Positions 1 to 11,900 of a DNA stretch of 64,000 bases are shown one piece after another. This stretch comes from Liolophura sinensis (Eukaryota > Mollusca > Polyplacophora > Chitonida > Chitonidae): contig NC_088301.1 in the NCBI RefSeq assembly GCF_032854445.1, positions 4,513,703-4,577,702 on the forward strand. The letters are read 5' to 3'. The notes under the pieces were generated by a model. It was not told the DNA's origin, did no database searches, and saw only the letters and a list, made by a program, of their open reading frames with translations. A program made the translations under genes and the position numbers. Numbering within the stretch: position 1 is the stretch's first letter; each line of letters opens with the position of its first letter.

Positions 1-339
1 GACTGGGTGGAGCATTTTACAGGCGTTTAACAGTGAATGATTATGGCTTAATGCCACATCGGCCATTTTGTGGCAACATTAAGAAAATATGATGTATGGA
101 TGTGTGTGTACTGCAATTCTTCAACCTTTTTGCATGTTGCAAGCATATTCTGAAGGTGTTATTCTCTGTAGACTGATAAAATTATACTTTTTGTGAACCC
201 CTAAAGTTGGCAAACCCATATAATGTAGTTTTGTCTCAGAAATCAAATCAAAATTATGCATAAATTGCACTGGAAGCTGCTCTTTTAAATACAAAATGGT
301 TGAGGTATTAGGATATGCATGTGTGCTTGGGGTTTCACC

Positions 340-540
340 ATGTAAGTAACAATTTCTTTGTCATACGACGACAACGAGTCTTGTGGCAGGATGAGTCCAT
401 GCCACCAGTGCTGTCACCACTGAAGGATCATGCCAAAGACACCAGATATGACACCCCACCGAGCCAACCAGTCCTTAATTTTTTTTTTTTTGCTCTAACC
501 TCTAACTACTGAGCACCAAGCGAAGCAAATGGATGTATAA
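340..540 (+). repeat. Dispersed repeat, third family (GAGTC...GGCAGGRYGAGTC type)
   Basis: The segment CTTGTGGCAGGATGAGTCCATGCC... CACTGAAGGATCATGCCAAAGACACCAGA... recurs in diverged form at 43985-44225 and 47025-47260. The most complete copy ends in a GATTCCAGGTCTCTAACC block that looks like a tRNA B box read in reverse, so a SINE is likely. Confidence 0.5.
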
Positions 541-696
541 TCATAAGTGATAAAGATTGCATGCAAGATACACATGCCTTGTTAAATACATGATGTTTCA
601 GGGTGGAAGAGATGTACAAATGTTCAAACTGACTTTGTGAATGATTGCTATTAGCGATCATTGGTTGGAAAGTCAAAGACTGGAGAACAGTATCAT

Positions 697-1098
697 CATA
701 TGACTAAAATATGGTTTAGCACAAGCTGAGCAAGCAAGTCACACCACATGATATCATATGACTAAAATATGGTTTAGCACAAGCTGAGCAAGCAAGTCAC
801 ACCACATGATATCATATGACTAAAATATGGTTTAGCACAAGCTGAGCAAACAAGCCACACCACATGATATCATATGACTAAAATATGGTTTAGCACAAGC
901 TGAGCAAACAAGTCACACCACATGATATCATATGACTAAAATATGGTTTAGCACAAGCTGAGCAAACAAGCCACACCACATGATATCATATGACTAAAAT
1001 ATGGTTTAGCACAAGCTGAGCAAACAAGCCACACCACATGATATCATATGACTAAAATATGGTTTAGCACAAGCTGAGCAAACAAGTCACACCACATG
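697..1098. repeat. 58-bp tandem repeat, about 7 copies
   Basis: CATATGACTAAAATATGG recurs every 58 bp from 697 with few changes (AAGCAAGTCAC vs AAACAAGYCAC). Each unit carries a 10-bp palindrome ATGATATCAT directly before CATATG. Confidence 0.9.
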
Positions 1099-1680
1099 AA
1101 TGGACCGTCACAGTCAGTCCTTCACGACCTACCTGCCATTGTCTCAGGATAAATGTAGTCTTTTCACTTATCAAGCAATTGCATGAGATAATGACGTAAA
1201 GCTTAAAAACACACTGTGTACACACAAAATAATGTACGTCAGAATATATTTCATCACGGGAGAACGGGACAGTGCGTGTATAACCTACCATGCATCATCA
1301 ATATATTCCATCTTGATGATCAACAATTAAGTCATGGAAAAGTAAGTTTATTAATGCCTAATCTGTGTTTCTTTTACAGCTTGAAATAAATTCCTTTTTC
1401 ACATGATTGATGGATTTTGGTTTTCTTTTTACATTCCGTATTCCTAACGTGTCCCCACCATAATAGATGATGAGTAGACCGAAAAGAGTTATGACAAAAA
1501 AAAGGAGAAAGATGAAAGAAAGTTATTTCAGTGAGAATATGACGTACATTATTTGTGAAAGTGTCTGGACAAAAAATGTCAAACACATGGAGAGGTATTC
1601 TTGAATTACTCTTAAAGTTAAATCGTTAATTATTTTTAATAATTTAAAATTGAAAGCGCCTATGAAAAAGTGACGAATAA

Positions 1681-1740
1681 AGTTATCTCCCTTGTGTTAC
1701 ACATGACGTCACGTATTCGTTGATGGTCGATGTCAGCTCG
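1681..1740 (+). promoter_or_regulatory. Candidate syntaxin promoter and 5' noncoding exon
   Basis: A motif AGTTATCTCCCTT (1681-1693) is followed by a perfect cAMP-response element TGACGTCA (1704-1711) and a strong donor GTAAGT at 1741. A second possible donor, GTAAGT, lies at 1912. Either could splice to the acceptor TTTTGCAG ending at 2894, which starts the exon with the ATG. The transcription start is inferred only. Confidence 0.4.
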
Positions 1741-2894
1741 GTAAGTATACAGTTATGATATTTTGCTTGCGGAAATGGCCTGGTTTCTGACTTATTTTAT
1801 GGGATATCAACCAGCGAGTGTAAGGAATAAGCTTAGAGTAGTCTGGTGAAGTATCGGGTAGGTTGTCATAACTGAAGGGTACAGATTTTGCTGGAATATT
1901 TTCGTTTTGAAACGTAAGTAAGAACAGCACAGCACGTACTTCACCACCCATTTTTTATCACCTTCCCCTTACGTTTTGCCTGGCCATAGGTTATTCATCC
2001 CCTGGGTTTTATAGAGATTTCCAGGAAACTAACAATGATGTGAGCATTGTAATGTGTATATTGGTAATACGAATGTCTTTTGCACCCCATTAAGCCAGAC
2101 GGGGCCTAGATACAACAACGACATATCCATTCGATTCTGTAAATTGTAATGAGTCACACACCTGCTGTTGTGACACCTATAACTCTGTATTTATTTGTGG
2201 TGAATTATTAACGCTGAACCTTATTTATAGTTTATGAAAGCAGGTACGTTTCATTAGAAATAACTATAATGAAAAGGAATATAGCCTATCTCTTCACTAA
2301 AAATTGGACATGTAGGTACCGGTACAGGTAGATAATTGACTTCCACGTGCTGGTAATAGTTTGGAGAAAGTACATGTCTGCCGGGCAGGCTAAAAGCAGA
2401 TCTTCAGTCCAAGCGCCCAGGTGAAAACATATTTGTATGGCATTTGTTTATGCAGAGATTTAGGTAAGTTAAGGTGGGGACTCTTGCAAACTAACACAGC
2501 TCAAGGCGTGATTTTATGATATCTATTGGTGACACCATTGGGACGACAGATGGGATAATGCAAGATGTATATTCACTCTAGCAAGTCATAAAATCACGCC
2601 CTTCAGATGAATTAGTTTTCGAGAACCCCGACTCTATCTCATCCAAACCTGCGTGGACTCACAAGACGCCTGAAATGCTGATTCAGCTTATTTGGCTTGT
2701 TGTGCTCCTGTCAACTTGGATGCAACACCAGTCCCAGAAGTTTGGTTTGACTGGCACTGGGTGAGATACCTGGTGTCAGTATGCTTCTTAGGTTGTATTC
2801 GTGAGCATTATTGAAGAACAGAAGCTTTCAGTGAAATTCTTTACAAAGCATACGATTAAAATGAGATACATTGTTAAAAAATTTTCTTTTGCAG

Positions 2895-2989
2895 CTAATT
2901 GTCAGGTGAACACAACTTGATCACTTGAAGCATCTGACTGTTGACTGTGGCGATAGAAGAGATACGTGCTCTGAGTGACTGCTGTAATC
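2895..2989 (+). other. Syntaxin 5' UTR part of first coding exon
   Basis: A pyrimidine tract and CAG end at 2894, and 95 nt of noncoding sequence precede the ATG at 2990. An acceptor this close upstream implies at least one noncoding exon further 5'. Confidence 0.6.
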
Positions 2990-5900
2990 ATGGCATCGTA
3001 TGGGAGAGGAGAGCTAGACGGAGGGTATTCCTCCTACCAGTCAGGAGGATTCTCAGGCCAGTGTAAGATTAATGATACTGTACTTCCTTGTTATCGAAAA
3101 TGCTGTCAGAAAATTTTTCATGGGTTTATTTTTTTCTTCACTCTGTGTGTTTATGTGTACACATTAGGTAGGTGTATTATGACACAAGGGGGATTCCTGG
3201 ATATTCCATCGTTAATTCAATATGTACTTATTAAATGCTGTAAATTACTGAATTCATGACTTGGTGTTTGTGTATTTGAATCAGTGTTAAATAAAATTAA
3301 ATGTTATAGGTGGTATCTGAAAAAGTACTGCATGTATTGAGTTCAGGATTTGCACATATGTAGAGCACAATAGCGGGAGGTGGATATTACGGTAAATTAC
3401 TGAATACCTGTCTTAGTAAACCCAATCCTTACTATTCATTTTTCAGCCAGAGAAAATGAGTTTTCCCGCTTGTCACAAACTGTCAGCCAAACCATTCAAA
3501 AGATAACACAAAATGGTAAGTTCTTTTGTAAATGCTGGAATGAGTAACATTTCGTCCTAGATGTTTTCAGGCCCAAGCTGTGTTTTCTATGGTTCATTCC
3601 TGTGGAACGGCTTCCTGCACCTTCTCATCATCAGAGATTTAGAATGAATTTTCATTCATTGTGCGCACATGTGGGAATTGAAAAACAAATAGTTCATATG
3701 AACTCAGCATCATACAGTAATTGAATGTGTCTGAATGACACAGTTTTAATTCATGTAAAAATGCCATGACTAGTAATTTTATCAAATATTATTCTTTATG
3801 GCGAGAGATTGATTATGGAGTGAAATGCCAATTTGACACTGAATTGACTGTGTTTTATTGTTGTATCTTAGTCTCCCAGCTGCAGAGGATGGTGGGACAG
3901 ATCGGTACCACGGCAGATTCGGACCAGTTTAGGGAAAGAATGTAGGTGAACATTAAAATATCCTGATTATAAGTCAGCGATAGGAATTTGTTGTTTTCAA
4001 GATCTGCTCCATGATATGCCTAAGTTCTATTGATGAAAAGGTTCAGATGTCCTCAGTAAATAGTCCTACACGTTTCAGCTGTTGCCTATTGCATCAAGAG
4101 ATAGGAAAGGTCTGGTTACACCACAAAGCCAATTTCCGAGTTACCCAAAAGTTTACTTGATATATTTGATTGGTGTTCTACGTCGTACTCAAGAATATTT
4201 CATTGTACAGCGGCGGTCATCATTATGGTGGGATGGAACCTGGCAGAGCCCAGGGGAAAACTAAAACCATCCGCAGGTTGCTTGAAGAACTTCCCGATTA
4301 TGGCCAGAGAGGAAGCCAGCATGTTACCAGAAAGTGAAAGTGTAACTGAAGCAGTGTGGACAGACCAGAGAGATAGAGGGTTTAGAGGCGCATTGTTACT
4401 ACAACAAAGTGATATTACTCAATAGTGTTGTGATGTCTTCAGTTTTTGGCAGAGCAGACATCAGGTAGACTCAGCCCATGAAATTTGACATGTATATACA
4501 ACCTTAGCAGTTACCTAAACCAATTAATGGTCTAAGACTTTGTTCTCCAGTGGTACTGTGTGTTACTAACATATAAAAGCTCTGACATCAGTATGATTTT
4601 TTATACATGTGCCATCGTACATGTGTATTAGAGGTACACTTAAGTAGCCTTTTTGTGTGAAATATTCTTGAGTATTTATAAAACTTCAATGGAAGAAATA
4701 ACTAGGGCTATGCTCTCATAAAATAACCATGAAAACCATGTATTGTAACGTAGGTGAACAAAACTCATTTACATGCAGATGTAAGACAAAATGAAGCCTG
4801 AAGGTATGTCTTCGTGTTTTCTTTCTCCAGGCACCAGACAACCCACTACACAAACCAGTTAGCAAAGGACGCCAACAGAGATCTGAAGGAACTGATGCAC
4901 CTGCCTAACCCACCCAACTCCTCAGAACAGGTGAGTGCGGGGCTCAGGGGAAAAGGCCACGGGTCAAGGGACTTAGTCAGATCTATGCTGCGTCTTTTGT
5001 GGACAGTCGCAGACTTCAGGATTGGTGATGAGGGATGTTGTAGACTGTAATCAGTTGTCACCATCATATTTGCTGGGTCTAAAAGAGATGATCATTTGTC
5101 TATATTTCTTGAGCAAATTCTGTACATATGAATATATGTAGGTATTTCTTCTGTGTCTAATTGAAAGATATACATGTATATAGGGGCCCTCTGTGCCCTT
5201 GTGTTTTATACTGTGCTCAAGAATGTTTCATCTCATATGACAGTGGCCAGTATTATGGTGGGAGGGGAAGATAGGCAGACCCGAGGAAGTCCCACGACAA
5301 AGCATTATTCTTCTGTACAGCTTGAAACTCCAATCAAATCAAATATAAATTGAAAGAAATAAAGACCTGCTTTGAAGTGGTCTTTGTAAAAGTGGAAGAA
5401 TGTGTAGTGTTCTTATAAGATCTTATAAGTGTGCAGATTTGGTAGACCACCACTACGGTATCAGTGCCTGTAACAGTAGACTGATTAAGGTAGGCTTGTG
5501 ATTACCTACATTTCTCTTCCTTTATTTATACTGCGTTTTATAGTTTTTGTATCAACATCTCTTTGGTTTTCAGAGGCAGAGAAAAATGCTGAAGGAGAGG
5601 CTAACAGATGAATTTAGCAATGCTCTGAAGAACTTTCAAACAGTACAGAGAACTGCAGCAGAGAAAGAGAAAGCCAGCATCTCCCGAGCCAGAGCAAACT
5701 CCGGCTTAAATAAGGTCAGTAGTGAGTTCAAGTCCAGAGTTTGTTAGGTTTTCATTTGATGATCATCTTAATATGCCAGATAGCAGGTTAGAGTGAACAT
5801 GAAACATGCTGGTCTTATTGCACATGAAACATGCTGGTCTTATTGCACATGAAACATGCTGGTCTTATTACACATGAAACATGCTGGTCTTATTGCACAC

Positions 5901-8900
5901 GAAACATGCTGGTCTTATTGCACATGAAACATGCTGGTCTTATTGCACATGAAACATGCTGGACTTGTTACACATGAAACATTCTGGTCTTATTACACAT
6001 AAAACATGCTGGTCTTATTACACATGAAACATGCTGGTCTTATTGCACACGAAACATGCTGGTCTTATTGCACATGAAACATGCTTATCTTATTGCACAT
6101 GAAACATGCTGTTCTTATTGCACATGAAACATGCTGGACTTGTTACACATGAAACATTCTGGTCTTATTACACATGAAACATGCTGGTCTTATTGCACAT
6201 GAAACATGCTGGTCTTATTGCACATGAAACATGCTGGTCTTATTGCACATGAAACATGCTGTCTTATTGCACATGAAACATGCTGGTCTTATTGCACATG
6301 AAACATGCTGGTCTTGTTACACATGAAACATGCTTATCTTATTGCACATGAAACATGCTGGACTTGTTACACATGAAACATTCTGGTCTTATTACACATG
6401 AAACACGCTGGTCTTATTGCACATGAAACATGCTGGTCTTATTACACGTGAAACATGCTGGTCTTATTGAACATGAAACATGCTGGTCTTATTGCACATG
6501 AAACATGCTGGTCTTATTTACACATGAAACATGCTGGTCTTATTGCACATGAAACATGCTGGTTTTATTACACATGAAACATTCTGGTCTTATTGCACAT
6601 GAAACTTTGTGACATCTGTGATGACACTAACTCTAGCATACTTTTAAGTTAAAAGGTAAGAAAAATACACAAGCAAAAAACTAGAACTGAGAGGACTTCT
6701 GGGTTGTCTCGATGGTCTGTAATGTATCATACATGTAGGCATAAATTATCGTAATCTGCATCTGTTTGACTGCAATATGAATACTAATGGGTTCTCACAT
6801 CTGTAATCAGGCCCTTCAGAAGAATGTGTAGTGTTGTTTTCCTCATAGCTAGGCTTGTTTCTTACACAAGGTAACTTGACCACATTTACAGAATTAATAA
6901 TAATAAGCTTATACAAGCTAATATAACATAACAACAGTGAAATAAACAATTCCTTTGTAGATGGGACATGGTGTAATGTTAAATTTAAGGAAAACAGTAC
7001 TTGAAATTCCTAAGTATGGTATAAAGCACCAGTCAAGGTCTGAAATTCATTTACAGCTCGCAAACCATGGCCAGGCTTCATTCAAGCATTTATTTACTTT
7101 GTTACATATTACAGCTCTACTAATAAAAGACAAAGATTTTTCTTTGCTTCACTAATTTACTTTTTCTTCACAAAGTAAATTCTTTGTAAATGTGATATGG
7201 AATCCCCTATCAAGTCAGTCAAAACATTTGAACACGTCTACAGATTTATGCATTAATAGCATATCTTTAATGTTACAATCTTTATGTGTCAGTCCTCATT
7301 CGTCTTTAATTTTGCAATCTTCATGTGAAAGTCCTCATTCATCTTTAATGTTACAATCTTCATGTGGCAGCCCTCATTTGTCTTAAATGTTACATTCTTT
7401 ATGTTTCGTCCCCCATTTAGCTTTGATGTTTTAATCTTTACTTGTCAGTCTCCATTACATGTTGTAATCATGTGTCATTCCCCATTTGGCTTACATGTTG
7501 TAATCATATCTCTGTCCCCATTTGGCTTACATGTTGTAATAATATATCAGTTCTTACATGGTATAATCATGTGTCAGTCCCCATTTGGCTTACATGCTGT
7601 AATAATATCTCTGTCCCCCTTTTGGCTTACATGTTGTAATAATATCTCTGTCCCCATTTGTCTAACATGCTGTAATAATATCTCTGTCCCCATTTGGCTT
7701 ACATGTTGTAATAATATCTCTGTCCCCATTTGTCTAACATGCTGTAATAATATCTCTGTCCCCATTTGGCTTACACGTTGTAATAATGTATCAGTTCTTA
7801 CATGGTATAATCATGTGTCAGTCCCCATTTGGCTTACATGCTGTAATAATATCTCTGTCCCCCTTTTGGCTTACATGTTGTAATAATATCTCTGTCCCCA
7901 TTTGTCTAACATGCTGTAATAATATCTCTGTCCCCATTTGGCTTACATGTTGTAATAATGTATCAGTTCTTACATGGTATAATCATGTGTCAGTCCCCAT
8001 TTGGCTTACATGCTGTAATAATATCTCTGTCCCCCTTTTGGCTTACATGTTGTAATAATATCTCTGTCCCCATTTGTCTAACATGCTGTAATAATATCTC
8101 TGTCCCCATTTGGCTTACATGTTGTAATCATGTGTCAGTCCCCACTGGCTTTGACGTTATAATCTTGATATTTCAGTCCCCATTTGGATTTGATGATGAT
8201 GAGCGGAAGAGTGATGACCAGCTTGTTGGGTAAGTAAAATTTTGTCCACTTCTGATGGAAACCATGGAAGGTGTGAAAAAGAATCCACCAATCTAAGTAA
8301 GAGATATTAAATGCCCCATGGCAGGCCAGTGAATGGAATGTCAGGATAACTAGCCACAAAATTCTCTGATTTTCTGAAATTTAAAGAAGGTATTTAAGTA
8401 AAGCCTTTTGTACAGATCTCTAAGCAATGTGAAAAGATGGTGAAGTCAGGACTTTTAGATGTAATTATATTTTCATGAATGCATTAAAGGTGAAGAAAAC
8501 ATGAAAATTATTTAAATTGTAGAATAAAGACTTTGAAAAGTTAATTATAAATATGAATTTCAATATATTTTAAAATTTTTCTTTAATGAGGAAAAGGACA
8601 TTTGAAAATAATTTTTGTATGGTGGGTATTTGGGACCAGGGGGTTAACCAGAATTATGAAAGAGGCTTTCCAAACATCTTTTTTAGAAACCATTTTCTTG
8701 TAACAGAGTGTCCAGATTTCATTTTCTACTGTCTCTCCCATGTTAAGAGTGCTGAAAACAGGGTGTCCAAATGGCATCAGTTTTCTGCACGTAGTCACTT
8801 TCTGTGAAATTATCCCTCATGAACTGCCTTAAGATCAGTCTAATGGTAAGTTTTAATAGACTTTAGACACTCAAAATAATGAGTGTAAATAATATAGAAA

Positions 8901-11900
8901 TCTTTTCGAACATCATATAAGTGAAATGTTCTTGAGTACACCATAAGACACCATCAAATAAATAAATAAATGTATCTACAGAGGTGGGGTTGGGTGCTGG
9001 GTACAAGTATGCCTCACGAAGCAGTGTACGAATGCCACTGTTCATATCCCTTTCTCTTTGTTTTTGGGCAGGTATGTGCTCATCACATACTTTGCAAAAG
9101 ACCAGGAGTGTGATTTGCAAGCTTAAATTAATTCTCTTCAGACTTTTGACTTTGTGAGGAATGTCTTACTAACACACGTAGACTTTGTTCCAGGAGTACA
9201 TTAGTTGTGGAGGTGTGATAGCACGCCTTAAATTTGGCAAAGACATTGGCATATTTTCTCTGGGCTGCTACAATACTTGTTGTCTCATATTTTCTTTTGG
9301 GCTTTTGCAATAAATCTGCCCCTTTTCAGGATGTATTTTCCAAATATTGAATGGATCGGTTGTCATTGAGCAGGTATTCCCAGACCAAACAGGTGTTACA
9401 GATGGAAGAGGATGTGGACTTAGAACTGATCAGAGAGAGAGAAGATGCCATCAAAAAGCTAGAGGTCAGGCTAACATCTCTTCTAGTAGAATTTTCACTA
9501 CGTCATGTGGCAGCACCGTTGATGGATAGGGACTTTGTGGATTTCCTTGACTTTCAGCCTCGTTATTTATTAATATAGTAAATGTTTGTTTGTTGAGGAC
9601 CAGTTGTCCTCCACCAATTATATGAATTATGTGTGTGTACCTGTGTGTCACAACTAAGAAAGTTTGTCAGTAACTTGCCAAAGCTTGATGGTTTTCCCTC
9701 AAGGTTGCCCTGTTTCCACTATGCTCATAAAACTGATAGTCTTCAGACATTTGAAGAATTCTTGAGTATGGTGTTCAACAACGTTCAGATAAATAAAAAA
9801 TTAATATCTTAGGAAATTAATATCCTAAAACTAGGTTGAGTTTACACTCACATTGTATAGATGTTGTGTAGACTGCTCTCTTGTCTAACATACTATAATT
9901 CCGGTTAGAAGGTGAATTTGTAGCCATTTTTCTCCTCTTTGTAGAGTGATATCATGGATGTGAACACAATATTTAAAGACCTTGGCATGCTGGTCCACGA
10001 ACAAGGGGAGGTAATAGGTAAGTATCTAGTTTTTGTTTAACCATTCACATGAACAGAGTAAACTTTCAGTCGCAAGTAAATATGTTTGTGTCTGCTAAAT
10101 TGATGTTAAATATTATGACATGAACTTTTCTAGAGTTTACAAGTAGAATCTATTTAAATTTGAAGATGTTTTATCCAAGGGAGTTAAATGTGTTGTTCCA
10201 AGACTGTTTTGATGTGGGGAAAGAGATTAACATGTTCTAATTGCAGACAGCATTGAAGCTAATGTAGAACAGACTCAGATATCAGTCCAGCAAGGTACCA
10301 GTCAGCTGCAAAAAGCTAAAGAATATCAGGTTGGTTTTTCCTCCAAGAAGGGGAGACAACTGCTCGTACTCTAATGGCTTAATACTCTGCAGCTTGTCTA
10401 CCAAACTCACCTATGTTGGGATTTCCTGTTTACACAGGCAGGTATTTGTATTGCTGTGCTCTGCCATCTCCGTTGGGGTCAGTCTTATTCCACTCTGTGT
10501 TTCTGTTCTGCTTTTGAAAATTAATGGTAACTTTAACAAAAATACTTAATAAATACAAAACATTCCCTAATTCCTCAACCTTTTCACATATGAAACAGCA
10601 ACTTTCGGTGCAATTTATGCACATTTGTAATTTGATTTTGGAGACAAAAGTATATTGATTGGATTTGCCAGTTTCAAGACTTGAGAATATGCCTGAATAA
10701 ACACTTTGCAAACATGCATAGATGGTTGAAGGATTACAGTACTAATGAAATTGCTGGTACTTTCATCGGTTTTTAAGCATTTCCTATTTACCAGTATCAT
10801 GTATTGAGTTGTTGGCAGTAAGGTCAACACTACAGTTCTAATTCTTGAGCTTTTCTGGAACTTTGTGATTTTTATCTTTTCTTCTTCAAATAAGTGAAAC
10901 ACAGAGTACATTTGGTGTGGCCATGGGTATATCCTTTCTGGTCCTAGGCCGTCTGCATGCTGCTGGTACAACCATTCCAACTGTAGGGATCATGTTACCA
11001 TGCTTACTGCACACTCATCGGGGTGTACTTTGTAACACTGTGACCTGAGCTTTACTATCTGAACATGGTGGAAGGCTAACACCAGCTAACAATAACAGGG
11101 GGGAGAGAGTAAAACAATAAAAAAAAACAATTAAAAATGAAACTCTTTATCATTAAAAGCCAAAATAAGTTGAGTTTGCTAAATAAAATTGTTACCATTA
11201 ACCAGTCTGCCAGTATTACATTTTACAATACTGTTTTTCTGAGTTTGGCATTTTTCAAATGACCAATTTTTGCTTGATTTTAATTGCTGCACCCATCTTA
11301 TAGGGCCACTTAAGTTTTGAAGTTTTTTTTTTTTTTTTTAGAATTTTGATAAGTTGCTTATCAGCCCTTAGCTAAATAGCACTGAGGTAGATAGTGCTTA
11401 CTAATAGATGGATAGCGCTTATATACATTCTTGATGTTTGAACACTGGCCTGACAGCATTTTCACATAGGAGTCAGACATTATTGTTATTTCTGTAAGGA
11501 ACTGCAGCTTGACAAAACTAAACCCATGAAAATAACTTTTGTTGTTGAAATCAATCAGAGTGGAGTCTAAGGCATTTTGCCATAATGGAAGATGGTGACT
11601 CTCCAGGTGATGGCAGAGCAAGCAGAAGTTACCTGGTCTTTCCCCCCGTCCTACAACCCATTACCCCCCCATATCACCCCCTTTTCCCCTTTTATCACCC
11701 CCTTCCCCTGTTTATTCCCATATTTCCCTACACATGCATCAACCATAAAGAGGTTTACATAGGCCTCCTCCATGTAACCCTTGCTCATAACTCGCCTGCA
11801 CTTGGCCCTATCCTTGTAGACAGCATAGAAGCTAACGTGGAGAGTGCTCACCTCAGTGTACAGGAAGGAACACAACAGTTGTCATCAGCTCGACAGTACC

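Larger units (their letters stand above)
1..1680. other. Upstream intergenic DNA, no gene seen
   Basis: AT-rich DNA with a dispersed-repeat fragment at about 355-535 and a 58-bp array at 697-1098. Short open frames here have no recognisable product. Confidence 0.5.

Noticed and set aside
1733-1951. Minus-strand 72-codon frame starting MGGEVRAVLFLLTF
   Set aside because: No recognisable family; it overlaps the presumed syntaxin promoter and 5' exon region, where plus-strand donors lie.
3063-3259. Continuation of the syntaxin first-exon frame to a stop at 3257-3259
   Set aside because: GTAAGA at 3063 is a good donor and the next exon (3447) continues the conserved syntaxin sequence in phase; the rest is intron.
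5796-6605. Possible CRISPR array from regular 25-bp repeats (likewise 29808-30975 and 56064-57325)
   Set aside because: Repeats are directly contiguous without unique spacers, no cas genes occur, and the genome is eukaryotic.
7362-8233. Long repetitive open frames on both strands (also at 45669-46322, 30164-30655, 41281-41718, 53244-53581)
   Set aside because: They follow the DNA period of minisatellites and have no domain. Only the last 53 nt before 8229 are a true exon.
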